Of a stretch of 64,000 nt of DNA, positions 40,601 through 46,600 are shown piece after piece (the stretch's first letter is position 1; each line of letters starts with the position of its first letter). A program made the translations under genes and the position numbers. The notes beneath the pieces are model-generated. The model had not been told where the DNA came from, made no database searches, and worked only from the letters and a program-made list of their open reading frames with translations. The stretch comes from Certhia americana (lineage: Eukaryota; Chordata; Aves; Passeriformes; Certhiidae). The stretch lies in NCBI GenBank assembly GCA_018697195.1, contig CM031878.1:1964676-2028675 (forward strand), in the 5' to 3' direction.

Positions 40601-42339
40601 CAAATGCAATATTTCCTATAAAAGTATTATATTATCTTTTAGTATGTGTTGTGTCCCATTGAGTGTATACCCAGAGAAGCTGGGATCCCTTTCCTTCCCT
40701 GGAAGTGTCCAAAGCCAGGTTGGATAGGGCTTGGAGTGGCCTGGTCTTGTGGAAGGTGTCCCTGTCCATGGTAGGGGGTGTAACAAGATGAACTTTAAGG
40801 ACCCTTCCAACCCAAATCATTCTGTGATATTGAAGTGGTTTCGAATGCATTGGAATAGGTCCTCAAGCCTCTGCTTTGTTCCTCATGCAAGAGACACCTC
40901 ATGGATAGATCTTAACAATTTATCTGCTGTTGAGGCTTGCAGATCTGGTGTTATCCTGCCCCTCTGTGCTCTCCCCGTGCAGGTTCCGGGTGGTTGCCCG
41001 CAGTTTGTCCACATTCCTCCTGGTGCAGATCCCTGCAGAGAGCCAGGTGCGCCTCAAGGCCGGCTCAGAGCCCAGGCTGTCTCAGAAGGCTCAGCAGGTG
41101 AGGTGTGCCCATCTCTGGCTGCTTGACATGCCCTCTCTGCATGCTTGTTTAGCTTCTGGGGAGAGCTTTGTAAGAGTCACTGCAAGCATTTCTTCAAGGT
41201 AAATCCTGCTCTCACGTTGTTGCTAAACTTTGGCAGCAGGATTGCGTGTTTAACTCTGTCCTAAAGTGATCCTGGGTAAAACTTTATATGGAGTTCTGCA
41301 TTAATATGAAGGCACCATTTTTGAATCTTACACATTTAAAAGCGGCAGATGAACTTACATCTGTAAAGCCCAACTTCAGAAAGCTGGGAGCGTAGCAGGT
41401 ACAAGGAATTTATAACAAACAGGAAAAAACAGTGCTGCTGTGGTTTGTGCTGCTTTTCAGTGATAAAGCAGGGCTACATTCACACTGACATTTGTTTATG
41501 TGAGGTCAGGGCTTAAAAGTCCTGTGACAAATAAACATTCCCCCTTTAGCATGTGCACTGACCATGGTGTTCTTTCAGTAAGTGCTTGAGAAGAGGAAGG
41601 AGGAGTTGGTTAGAAACCAAAGCAAAGTAGCTTGGTACAGCTTGTTTCCCTAAGAAAAGAACAAAAACTTGTTCAGAAATATTTTCCACGTTTGCCCTTG
41701 CTAGTCCTGCCAACATAGACTTCTCTACATACAATTTTTAACTTTACAGTTAATATCTAACTTTAATACTATTAATGGGAGCAAAACAATACCTTTATGA
41801 AAGGTGTATTCATAAGAACAGCCTAAAGTGAAGATTTAAGTGTGTTGCAGCATGTAGTTTGTCATCATTTCTGTGAAACTATGTATTGAGTTCATGAAGT
41901 AGGTATTTGGCAATATTCGGGTTACAGAATCCTAGGAAGTATTAATAGGGCAGTTTTTATGTTGGTCTTGGGGAGAGTACAGCTTGAAAAATACAAGCTG
42001 ACTTGAAACACTGTTATGGGATGGTAGATTGCAACTGTTTTGTTTGAGTACTCTGGGACCTGTAGTAGGTGAGGATCCTTTAGGAGAATTGTGCAGATGG
42101 TGTTGTGTTGTGGACTAAAATACACAAAACTAACAGAATTTTCCTTTTCCCTGTAGGCACTGAGTGCTCTCGAAGCCATGTCATCCAACAAACAATACAT
42201 GGATTATCAAGAGCAGCTCTCCCAGGCCTCTGTGTTCATCAAGCACCCTGAGCACTGCCTTCAGGATGGCAATAACCTCCTGTCCCTCCTGGTGAACACG
42301 CTGTACCCAGAAGTGCATTTTTTGGACAGCATTCGGTAG
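1495..42339 (+). CDS. EPG5: EPG5, 3' 38 coding exons (autophagosome-lysosome tethering factor)
   Basis: Seen: 38 exons with GT-AG borders (one GC-AG) chain in phase into about 2,061 residues plus a TAG stop. The order of segments matches vertebrate EPG5 as I know it (human 2,579 aa), so about 520 N-terminal residues are missing upstream. Exons: 1495-1600, 1935-2049, 2611-2761, 3662-3817, 4177-4334, 7848-8002, 8568-8708, 8918-9082, 10077-10196, 12018-12277, 14100-14240, 14633-14777, 15570-15767, 16503-16613, 17351-17470, 18853-19019, 19211-19435, 21277-21400, 22378-22519, 23608-23779, 24967-25129, 25726-25868, 27132-27288, 28274-28468, 29415-29628, 30392-30552, 30668-30875, 31619-31694, 32529-32632, 32829-33004, 33494-33679, 35171-35380, 35527-35671, 36703-36945, 37902-38121, 39629-39844, 40983-41097, 42157-42339. 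Known: EPG5 is a Rab7 effector on late endosomes/lysosomes. It binds LC3 and assembled STX17-SNARE complexes to drive autophagosome fusion, and its loss causes Vici syndrome in humans. No frameshift or internal stop was seen. Confidence 0.96.
1935..2049 (+). CDS. EPG5: EPG5 exon (LIR motif 2)
   Basis: Encodes DEDPETSW to FLGFTSE. It carries W-I-L-L at 1956-1967 in an acidic setting, the second LIR-type motif. It ends with one base of a Gly codon before GTAAAT. Confidence 0.94.
2611..2761 (+). CDS. EPG5: EPG5 exon
   Basis: Encodes AYFPEKTSP to RIGQLI, after acceptor GTCTTAG. It ends with two bases of a Lys codon before GTAAGA. Confidence 0.95.
3662..3817 (+). CDS. EPG5: EPG5 exon
   Basis: Encodes [10 protein letters not shown] to LHVLKAK, after acceptor TGTGTAG. 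It ends with AG of an Arg codon before GTGGGT. Confidence 0.95.
4177..4334 (+). CDS. EPG5: EPG5 exon
   Basis: Encodes [10 protein letters not shown] to YKQRLK, ending with G of an Asp codon before GTAAAA. The following 3.5-kb intron is the largest in this part of the gene. Confidence 0.95.
5940..6440 (-). repeat. Possible degraded LTR fragment in an EPG5 intron
   Basis: A stretch with AATAAA on the - strand (about 5974-5979), a GC-box-like GGGGCAGACAAAGCCCC hairpin, and a change of base composition from the flanks resembles an LTR of an avian endogenous retrovirus. It encloses an AT microsatellite. No second copy exists in the window and no edges are clear. Confidence 0.35.
6098..6118. repeat. 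(AT)n microsatellite
   Basis: Ten consecutive AT units in an EPG5 intron, followed by a second short AT run. Confidence 0.9.
7848..8002 (+). CDS. EPG5: EPG5 exon ending at a GC splice donor
   Basis: Encodes [10 protein letters not shown] to VVLEIYE. Only a donor GAG|GCGAGT gives phase 0, which the next exon (GTG TCC TAT...) requires. The nearby GT at 8007 would put a stop codon early in the next exon. This is a GC-AG intron. Confidence 0.93.
8568..8708 (+). CDS. EPG5: EPG5 exon
   Basis: Encodes [10 protein letters not shown] to IEQVGM as 47 whole codons between TTCTCAG and GTAAGT. Confidence 0.95.
8918..9082 (+). CDS. EPG5: EPG5 exon
   Basis: Encodes [10 protein letters not shown] to NWGFGEH as 55 whole codons. 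The donor is CAT|GTAGGT. An upstream GT inside TTTGGTGAG was rejected because it breaks the phase to the next exon. Confidence 0.92.
10077..10196 (+). CDS. EPG5: EPG5 exon with tandem NAGNAG acceptor
   Basis: Encodes [10 protein letters not shown] to SESIKQ. The acceptor is TAGCAG, so splicing three bases earlier (10074) would add one Gln. I chose the downstream AG because it keeps the family length. Confidence 0.93.
10420..10735 (-). repeat. CR1 LINE fragment
   Basis: Well-preserved reverse CR1 3' end: ATCATAGAATGG, the GCAGGGACACCTTCCAC block and the CCCTTGTCCTGTCACT block. Confidence 0.9.
11886..11965 (-). repeat. CR1 LINE fragment, short
   Basis: GTGGGTTGGAAGGGACTGCAA and the following CATCCAGTTC are CR1-like. 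It ends about 50 bp before the EPG5 exon at 12018. Confidence 0.6.
12018..12277 (+). CDS. EPG5: EPG5 exon
   Basis: Encodes [10 protein letters not shown] to AMTTLGH, 260 bases, the longest exon in this window. It ends with AG of a Ser codon. A degenerate CR1 fragment lies about 50 bp upstream of its acceptor. Confidence 0.95.
12395..12786 (+). repeat. CR1 LINE fragment (forward arm of inverted pair)
   Basis: Forward CR1 with GAGCTGGGCCTGGTTAGTCT, the GGAACAGCTGTTCAGGAAGG block and the TTTGGACTGGATAATCCC end. Confidence 0.88.
12790..13010 (-). repeat. CR1 LINE fragment (reverse arm of inverted pair)
   Basis: Reverse CR1 beginning TCACAGAATCCCAGAATCAT, followed by CACCTCCAGGAATGGGGA and TTTGTGAAGAAATTATTCC. 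It abuts the forward copy head to head. Confidence 0.88.
14100..14240 (+). CDS. EPG5: EPG5 exon
   Basis: Encodes [10 protein letters not shown] to YYLLKNE after acceptor TCTGACAG. It ends with CA of a Gln codon before GTAAGC. Confidence 0.95.
14633..14777 (+). CDS. EPG5: EPG5 exon
   Basis: Encodes [10 protein letters not shown] to LLSSMIQ and ends at phase 0 before GTAAGA. Confidence 0.95.
15570..15767 (+). CDS. EPG5: EPG5 exon
   Basis: Encodes [10 protein letters not shown] to LLYQQHK as 66 whole codons between TTGTCAG and GTAAGT. Confidence 0.95.
15885..16045 (-). repeat. CR1 LINE fragment
   Basis: Reverse CR1 3' end with GGGTTGGAAGGGACATTTAC and CATCTTCCACTATCCCAAG. Confidence 0.85.
16503..16613 (+). 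CDS. EPG5: EPG5 exon
   Basis: Encodes [10 protein letters not shown] to SANSSQ as 37 whole codons between CTGTGCAG and GTGAGT. Confidence 0.95.
17351..17470 (+). CDS. EPG5: EPG5 exon
   Basis: Encodes [10 protein letters not shown] to PDQALK as 40 whole codons between TTGTCCAG and GTGAGA. Confidence 0.95.
18853..19019 (+). CDS. EPG5: EPG5 exon
   Basis: Encodes [10 protein letters not shown] to HRPGPQY. It ends with GG of a Gly codon before GTGAGT. Confidence 0.95.
19211..19435 (+). CDS. EPG5: EPG5 exon
   Basis: Encodes [10 protein letters not shown] to SPELHKELV. It ends with AG of an Arg codon before GTAAAA. The Ser/Pro-rich stretch before TSPELH is variable in the family. Confidence 0.95.
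19567..19690 (-). repeat. CR1 LINE fragment
   Basis: Reverse CR1 3' end: AATCATAGAACCATTGAGG then TTAACCCAGCACTGTCAAGG. Confidence 0.85.
21277..21400 (+). CDS. EPG5: EPG5 exon
   Basis: Encodes [10 protein letters not shown] to KVMQNQQ after a long T tract and CCTCAG. It ends at phase 0 before GTGGGT. Confidence 0.95.
21723..21834. repeat. Perfect 56-bp tandem duplication
   Basis: 21723-21778 and 21779-21834 are identical, beginning AGACTGGAAGCCAAAACTTG. It lies in an EPG5 intron with no protein potential, and perfect identity implies a recent duplication or an assembly artefact. Confidence 0.95.
22378..22519 (+). CDS. EPG5: EPG5 exon
   Basis: Encodes [10 protein letters not shown] to DFTNPLS, ending with G of an Ala codon before GTAAGA. 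Confidence 0.94.
23449..23472. repeat. Poly-T tract
   Basis: An uninterrupted run of about 24 T about 130 bp before an EPG5 exon. Confidence 0.85.
23608..23779 (+). CDS. EPG5: EPG5 exon (proline-rich variable segment)
   Basis: Encodes [10 protein letters not shown] to NILQQHA. The middle is rich in Pro and Lys and looks like a divergent linker. It ends with AA of a Lys codon before GTGAGT. Confidence 0.93.
23838..24045 (-). repeat. CR1 LINE fragment
   Basis: Reverse CR1 3' end with GCAGGGACACCTTCCACTAT and GGCACCCTGTGCCAGGGCCT. Confidence 0.9.
24967..25129 (+). CDS. EPG5: EPG5 exon
   Basis: Encodes [10 protein letters not shown] to AAQLTIQ after acceptor CTTTCAG and ends at phase 0. Confidence 0.94.
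25726..25868 (+). CDS. EPG5: EPG5 exon (coiled-coil-like)
   Basis: Encodes [10 protein letters not shown] to HVENFI. The heptad-like [15 protein letters not shown] stretch suggests a short coiled coil. It ends with AC of a Thr codon before GTAGGT. Confidence 0.94.
27132..27288 (+). CDS. EPG5: EPG5 exon
   Basis: Encodes [10 protein letters not shown] to CIEILGQ after a T tract and TTAG. It ends at phase 0 before GTGAGT. Confidence 0.95.
28274..28468 (+). CDS. EPG5: EPG5 exon
   Basis: Encodes [10 protein letters not shown] to VFMLLTK as 65 whole codons. Confidence 0.95.
29415..29628 (+). CDS. EPG5: EPG5 exon
   Basis: Encodes [10 protein letters not shown] to FLRLFVQ. It ends with A of a Ser codon before GTGAGT. 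Confidence 0.95.
30392..30552 (+). CDS. EPG5: EPG5 exon
   Basis: Encodes [10 protein letters not shown] to KTLLSTEQ. The second half is a poorly conserved Ser/Ala-rich linker. It ends at phase 0. Confidence 0.93.
30668..30875 (+). CDS. EPG5: EPG5 exon
   Basis: Encodes [10 protein letters not shown] to VGSSRIL, ending with G of an Ala codon. The preceding intron is only 115 bp. Confidence 0.94.
31442..31516 (+). repeat. CR1-like terminal fragment
   Basis: A short forward segment with GGTTGGACTCAATGATCTTA and TTCTATAATTCTG, the very 3' end of CR1-type elements. Confidence 0.65.
31619..31694 (+). CDS. EPG5: EPG5 exon (shortest)
   Basis: Encodes [10 protein letters not shown] to VLEKEDA in 76 bases. 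It ends with AG of a Ser codon before GTATAT. Confidence 0.93.
32529..32632 (+). CDS. EPG5: EPG5 exon
   Basis: Encodes [10 protein letters not shown] to LLHDSFK after acceptor CTTTTCAG. It ends with G of a Glu codon. Confidence 0.94.
32829..33004 (+). CDS. EPG5: EPG5 exon
   Basis: Encodes [10 protein letters not shown] to QMLMEEFFK and ends at phase 0 before GTGAGT. Confidence 0.95.
33494..33679 (+). CDS. EPG5: EPG5 exon
   Basis: Encodes [10 protein letters not shown] to EEQLIGEE as 62 whole codons before GTAATT. Confidence 0.94.
34294..34560 (-). repeat. CR1 LINE fragment
   Basis: Reverse CR1 with CCCCTGCACAGACACCCC, CAATGTCCTGGAGCTCTGG and AGAACCTTTCCCTGTT. It is the same subfamily as the copy at the window's right end. 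Confidence 0.88.
35171..35380 (+). CDS. EPG5: EPG5 exon
   Basis: Encodes [10 protein letters not shown] to SDSHIHL as 70 whole codons before GTGAGT. Confidence 0.95.
35527..35671 (+). CDS. EPG5: EPG5 exon
   Basis: Encodes [10 protein letters not shown] to DVVIFNPP. It ends with G of an Asp codon before GTTTGT. Confidence 0.94.
36129..36345 (+). repeat. CR1 LINE fragment
   Basis: Forward CR1 3' end with TGAGGCCCTGGCACAGGTTG and CAGTATTTTATGATTCTG-type termination. Confidence 0.85.
36703..36945 (+). CDS. EPG5: EPG5 exon, GC-rich
   Basis: Encodes [10 protein letters not shown] to ACITSYFS. It is markedly more GC-rich than its neighbours. It ends with G of an Asp codon before GTAGGA, and a CR1 pair follows within 70 bp. 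Confidence 0.95.
37013..37090 (-). repeat. CR1 LINE fragment (reverse arm)
   Basis: Short reverse CR1 terminus, TGGGCTGGTTCGGGTTGGAA onward, within 70 bp of an EPG5 exon. Confidence 0.75.
37108..37335 (+). repeat. CR1 LINE fragment (forward arm)
   Basis: Forward CR1 3' end with GGTGGGCAGGCCCTGGCACA and CCCTTCCAACCCAAACCATT. It faces the reverse fragment just before it. Confidence 0.9.
37902..38121 (+). CDS. EPG5: EPG5 exon
   Basis: Encodes [10 protein letters not shown] to SKWMEQVYP. It ends with AG of a Ser codon before GTATGA. Confidence 0.95.
38161..38178. repeat. (TTA)n microsatellite
   Basis: Five to six TTA units just after an EPG5 exon. Confidence 0.85.
39629..39844 (+). CDS. EPG5: EPG5 exon
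   Basis: Encodes [10 protein letters not shown] to GRRSPLSP. It ends with AG of an Arg codon before GTGAGG. Confidence 0.95.
40655..40835 (+). repeat. CR1 LINE fragment
   Basis: Forward CR1 3' end with AGAGAAGCTGGGATCCCTTT and CCTTCCAACCCAAATCATTC. Confidence 0.88.
40983..41097 (+). CDS. EPG5: EPG5 exon
   Basis: Encodes [10 protein letters not shown] to LSQKAQQ. It ends at phase 0 before GTGAGG. Confidence 0.95.
42157..42339 (+). CDS. EPG5: EPG5 last coding exon
   Basis: Encodes [10 protein letters not shown] to EVHFLDSIR and then TAG at 42337-42339. The C-terminus has the same length and pattern as vertebrate EPG5. Confidence 0.96.
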   Translation, partial: ALSALEAMSSNKQYMDYQEQLSQASVFIKHPEHCLQDGNNLLSLLVNTLYPEVHFLDSIR

Positions 42340-43815
42340 CAGCGCTGGGTGGGCACACAGGGCCGGCGGTGGCTCTGGTTTACAAACAGTGTCCTTATTG
42401 CACAAATGATTTTTACCTTCAGAGTTCCACTTTAATTAAGTCAGACCTGTGAATAAGAACTGCACACTGTCAAATTCTCTCCACTTCAAGGTTTTCCTGC
42501 TTTCCTTTTGATTTTTAGGCTTGTGGAATCACTTAATGGTTAATTGCGCATTGGGGTTTTTTTTGGTTTTGCTTTGTGTGTTTTTGTTTTTGTTTTTTGA
42601 CTGAAAGCACTAGAATATCTTCTGTGTGTGGTGCCCTTTGGAGAGAAGGGTGCCTGGGGATAGGTGTACAAATCACTAGTCAGCACAGCTCATCCTGTAG
42701 TGTCTGAAATTTTGCTTGGTGCCTTTTTTTATTTTCCAGTGTGTCATCACTCAGGCGAGTTCAAAAGTGAGTGGAGGATTGTGTGTAAAAGAGGTTTGAC
42801 TTTTTTAACCAGGATACCTCTGAGTCTTACCTAATGAGTGTGTGTCTAGCGATTTTTGTGAAATCCCTTTATTTGAAAGGATGGTATTTTAAATCCTGAC
42901 CTTTTTGCTATCCCACAGAAATCCATAGTTTAGAGGCATGCCTTTACCCGCTTCTGTAAATACCAACAAAAATGAGAACTAAGAACATTGTTTTTTCCTG
43001 TTTTCTAAATATTAGTGTGTCTGCATCTATATTGCTTGATTGAATGCAAGTAACTTCTAGCCAAGTTCAAGGGGATTTAAATCCAGAGACATATTTTCTG
43101 GGTATGCAGTGTCTGAGAGGGGAACAGTCAGTTACGATCATGTTAAATAGGATTCCTTAAGTCTGGTTGTTTAGGAAATGTTTAACAACCACCACTTAAG
43201 CATATCTTTTTCCGCCTAGCTGAACATGACATGATAGGATTTTAGATGACACTGTGAAGAGGTATTTTTGTTGTATTAAATTTGGTGATCACTTGTTAAA
43301 ATTCTGTTGCCAAAGCATGAACCATGAGCCTGTAAATCTGTTGTTTCAGCTGAATGATCACTGTTTTTGTTGCCTTGTCTGATCATAGGATGCACTTTTG
43401 TTTAGGAAAAGCAGAAAGGTGAATTTTTCCTGGTGCTTGTTTGATGTCCCTTTAATCACTGATGTGTTTGAGCTGGCCCAAGGTCTGCAGTCCCAGTCCC
43501 TACAGCTCTGTGAAGAAACTGATTGCTTTTTCTCTTTCTCCATTAATTGTGCCTTTGTGTTTTTGACATGGTTGCACATTAAAACATGAGTTCTGGTCAA
43601 TAGGGGATAGAAATGTGCTACCTACTCTCTGGGCAATGATGCTTTGAGCTGTTACTCTTAAACCATGGTTCTGGTACTAGAGGACAGATCACCTTTTCCT
43701 TCTTGGCAGATTCTGCTAATTATGCCAGCTGGGTCATTAGATCACCATCATTTAATGTGGTCTTAGAGTTCTTTGCTCTATCTGCGAGCCTATAAATAAA
43801 TATATATATATGTAC
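42340..43815 (+). other. EPG5: EPG5 3' UTR (probable)
   Basis: AT-rich non-coding sequence after the stop codon, with no repeat recognised. The best polyadenylation signal is AATAAA at 43795-43800, followed by a TA-rich run. The true cleavage site is inferred. The LTR element begins about 170 bp further on. Confidence 0.55.
43795..43800 (+). terminator. Candidate EPG5 polyadenylation signal
   Basis: A canonical AATAAA about 1.46 kb after the EPG5 stop codon, followed by TATATA repeats. Other A/T-rich hexamers exist, so use of this one is an inference. Confidence 0.4.
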
Positions 43816-43984
43816 ATCCCTCTGTATAGTAACCAGATACCAATGCAGCATGGTTTTTAACAGACTCTTTTGGAAAATTCATGTCTGAAGGAATACATTC
43901 TGCTGCTTTTCCCCCCAAGGACTTAAAAGCACTGGGTTTATTAGGTTCAGTGTTATTGATCAGTTGCATATAAATGTGAAGAAG

Positions 43985-44559
43985 TGTCTTGGTTTGAACG
44001 ACAGGTGTCTGCTAAGGAAGGCAGGAGCCTCCTTTGGAATGGAAAATGTGAACCCCCTCCCTCCAAATCTTGAAATTAAGGGGCTCTCAGGCAAAGATAT
44101 GGGAACAGGAATAGCAGTTCTTTATTAGGAAAATTAAAATAAAAATGCAGTCATAGAAGAAAGCCCAAACCCACTGACAGAGTCAGAATACAGCCTGACA
44201 CCCTGTGGGTCAGGGTGTTGGTGGCAGTCCAATGAAATGGTGGCTGCAGTCCTCCTGGAGTGGCAGATGTGGCTCTGTTGAAGCAGAGATCCTGTAGAAA
44301 GGTGTAGGTTTCCTCTGAAAATCCAGTGGTGCTGTAGATGGGCCTGGCTTTCCTCTGGGAATCCAGTGGAGAAAAGGGTGCCTTGGTGTTCCAAGGCTCA
44401 GATTTTATCTAGGTAGGAAGTTTTCCCCCTGTGTGGAGCATCTCACAGTGGGATGATGTAATTTTTATGAGTCATGCAGTGACACTCAATGGCCCATCAA
44501 CAGAAGATCTCTCCCTGGAGGGAGGCTGTGTTGTGGAAGAGATAAAGAAAACTGCCCCA
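43985..44559 (-). repeat. 3' LTR of the RBM17 chimera
   Basis: About 575 bp, TG...CA, matching 45966-46547 along its length. On the - strand it has an intact AATAAA (about 44120-44125) at the position expected of the R region, and an ATAAAAAT TATA-like box some 340 bp earlier. This orders U3-R-U5 on the - strand. It lies 185 bp from the EPG5 candidate polyadenylation signal. Confidence 0.82.
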
Positions 44560-44732
44560 CATTGGGATGGGCTTTATATTACAAAAAAACAAGTCACAAC
44601 AAATGTTTAAAATCCATTTAATAAGGCTTGTTTCCAGTCTGCTAGGAAAGCTGCTTTTCTCTTCTTTATTCTCAGCCTACTGCTGAAAATGTGATTGCCA
44701 AAATAGTGACATCTCTAGCTAGATTTTAAAAA
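44560..44732 (-). other. 3' UTR remnant of the RBM17 retrocopy
   Basis: Sequence after the RBM17 stop continues as mRNA-like, AT-rich 3' UTR with an AATAAA-type word near 44670 but no long poly(A) tail. The last ~20 bases before the 3' LTR (AATATAAAGCCCATCCCAAT on the - strand) probably belong to the retroelement. The missing poly(A) tail argues against LINE-mediated retroposition. Confidence 0.6.
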
Positions 44733-45914
44733 TCAAACTTGTTCTGCCAGATTCAGCTCTCTGAACTTGTCCATGTTGTAGAAACAAGCCTTCACCACTC
44801 TGCCTCCAAAAGATCTTCAATTTAGATCTACAATGGCTTTGATGGCGGATTCAACCCGTTCAAACTCTAAAAATATTCTTACAGCTTCATCATCAGGGGC
44901 ACCAGGGATCTCAAAGATGACACATTCTCCAACCTTGCCATATTTCTCACATTCCTCCTTAGTTTCAGCTAGAAGGTCTTCATCCACCTTCCCAGAACCG
45001 ACCATGTTCCTCAATAAGACTACTTTAGTTAGGCGTTTCAGTATCTCAGTCAAGAGGTTAGAATCCCCCTTCTTGCCCATTTCTTTCTCTCTAGATTTGT
45101 CAACAATGGTCTCGCCACTCTTCTTGCTTGTTTTCTCTATTGACACTGCTGTGCTGAGCCCTTGTTCATGTTTACCCAGCCCCTGGCCACCTCTAAAACC
45201 ATACTTCTGCATGATTTTCTGGGCTGCTGTCCCCACCATGTTGGCATGGAAGGAGTTGCTGGGTCCTGTGGGGGAACGAGGTCTCACTGGCTGATCATAC
45301 ACTGGTGAAGGAATTGCGGCTTTGGAAGAAAGTTCCCAAGGTCGTGACTCCTCATATGGAAATGCTGCTACAGTTTCTTTGTCTTCCTCAAGGAGAGAAG
45401 TCGGTGGTGCAATGGCAGCTCCTCCCATACTTCTTTTCCATCTCTCCCTTTCATAATCGTCTTCATCAGAATCTGGATCTGGTCGTCTTGAAAACCCACT
45501 GGCTTCATCTCTGTCTTTATGCTTTTCTCTCTCTTCAGTCTGCTTTTGCCTCTCCAGCTCCTGCTGCTTCTGCCATTCCTCTCACTTACATTTCATCACC
45601 TTTACGTAGTCATTTGGGAACATGGGATCATACTCATCTGCCAGGGGAATCAACACATGTCCTGCAGAAAAACCACCAGTGACAGGTTCCTTCAGCCCAG
45701 CTGCTATCTGAGGGGCTGTGTCCACCATCTGTCTCTCATCAGAGGAGCTGCCTTGTTTCAGGTTGATCATTGGAGCAAGGACTGTAGTCTGTTTTGTTCT
45801 CTGACTCTTTTCTTTCTTCACCTGCAACTGAGACTGCAGCAGTTTGAAATTTTTCGACCAGCCTTCTGTTTTGGAATTGCTGGTCTCAACCCCTAAGTCA
45901 TTGTAAAGTGACAT
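44733..45914 (-). pseudogene. RBM17: RBM17 (SPF45) retrocopy, two nonsense codons
   Basis: An intronless - strand frame of 394 codons starts MSLYNDLGVE and ends NLAEQV-stop. Its length and order match RBM17 (human 401 aa), a spliceosome-associated factor with a G-patch and a C-terminal UHM-type RRM. Seen: the G-patch (YGFRGGQGLGKHEQG, about 45100-45240) and RRM (KVVLLRNMVG to RVVKACFYN, about 44770-45030) are recognisable. TGA at 45582-45584 interrupts the charged linker after MKCK, and TGA at 44817-44819 falls just before the loop carrying the family's R-x-F ligand motif. No frameshift is present, and six residues are missing near the N-terminus. A 203-codon open stretch (44817-45428) remains. 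A full RBM17 function is not expected. Confidence 0.9.
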
Positions 45915-45965
45915 TTTCTTTTCAATTTAAGAGTGTCCCGGCGCCACAGGCACTGAGCCCAAATC
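45915..45965 (-). other. Leader between 5' LTR and RBM17 ATG, with TGGCGCC
   Basis: The 51 bases between the 5' LTR edge and the RBM17 ATG include TGGCGCC on the - strand (45940-45946). TGGCGCC is the first seven bases of Lys-tRNA-type primer binding sites, but it lies about 19 bases inside rather than right at the LTR edge. The AT-rich stretch just before ATG may be RBM17 5' UTR. The exact template-switch point cannot be placed by eye. Confidence 0.5.
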
Positions 45966-46547
45966 TGTCTTGGTTTGACTGACAGGTATCTCCTAAGGAA
46001 GGCAGGAGCCTCCTTTGGAATGGAAAATGTGAACCCCCTCCCTCCAAATCATTAATAGTTTTGAAAATAAGGGGCTTCAGGCAAGTCTAGGGGAATAGGA
46101 ATAACAGTTCTTTACTAGGAAAATTAAAATAAAAATGCAGTCATACAAGAAAACCCAAACCCACTGACAGAGTCAGAATACACCCTGAAACCCCATGGGT
46201 TAGGGTGTTGGTGGCAGTCCAATGAAATGGTGGCTGCAGTCCTCCTGGAGTGGCAGATGTGGCTCTGTTGGAGCAGAGATCCTGTAGAAAGGTGTAGGTT
46301 TCCTCTGAAAATCCAGTGGTGCTGAAGATGGTCTTCTGGGAATCCAGTGGAGAAAAGGGTGCCTTGGTGTTCCAAGGCTCAGATTTTATCTAGGTAGGAA
46401 GTTCTTGGCTCCTCTCCCTGGGTGGAGCATCTCACAGTGGGATGATGTAATTTTTATGAGTCATGCAGTGACACTCACTGGCCCATTAGCAGAAGATCTC
46501 TCCCTGGAGGGAGGCTGTGTTGTGGAAGAGATAAGAAAACTGCCCCA
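45966..46547 (-). repeat. 5' LTR of the RBM17 chimera
   Basis: About 582 bp, TG...CA, in - orientation. The - strand has an ATAAAAAT-like TATA element (about 46450-46460) and downstream TTTTCCTAGTAAAG where the partner LTR has AATAAAG, so the polyadenylation signal is mutated here. It could have driven the chimeric transcript. Its outer edge adjoins a run of TTTTTTAGCAG repeats rather than a recognisable target duplication. Confidence 0.82.
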
Positions 46548-46600
46548 GGTTTTTTAGCAGTTTGTTTTAGCAGTTTTTTAGCAGGTTTTTTAACCGTTGG
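46548..46600. repeat. Short tandem TTTTTTAGCAG repeats at the LTR edge
   Basis: Four imperfect copies of a T-rich TTTTTTAGCAG word directly follow the outer end of the 5' LTR. They may be slippage of the terminal LTR bases or of the target site, and they obscure any target-site duplication. Confidence 0.6.

Larger units (their letters stand above)
43985..46547 (-). mobile_element. LTR-flanked RBM17 retrocopy (chimeric LTR retroposition)
   Basis: Seen: two near-identical, same-orientation repeats (43985-44559 and 45966-46547) with TG...CA ends bracket an intronless RBM17 cDNA lying in the same - orientation. A 51-bp leader joins the 5' LTR to the RBM17 ATG, and the RBM17 3' UTR runs almost to the 3' LTR. 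No gag, pol or env sequence is present. Known: LTR-retrotransposon reverse transcriptase can switch template onto a packaged host mRNA and leave exactly this structure. Inferred: that is the origin here. The two LTRs differ by substitutions and several small indels, so the insertion is not very recent. No target-site duplication is obvious. Confidence 0.85.

Noticed and set aside
44134..44394. 86-codon - strand open frame, with a near copy at 46124-46375
   Set aside because: Both lie inside the paired LTRs and are repeat sequence that happens to be open. There is no known protein similarity.
45305..45896. Two 125-codon + strand open frames
   Set aside because: They are antisense shadows of the RBM17 retrocopy.
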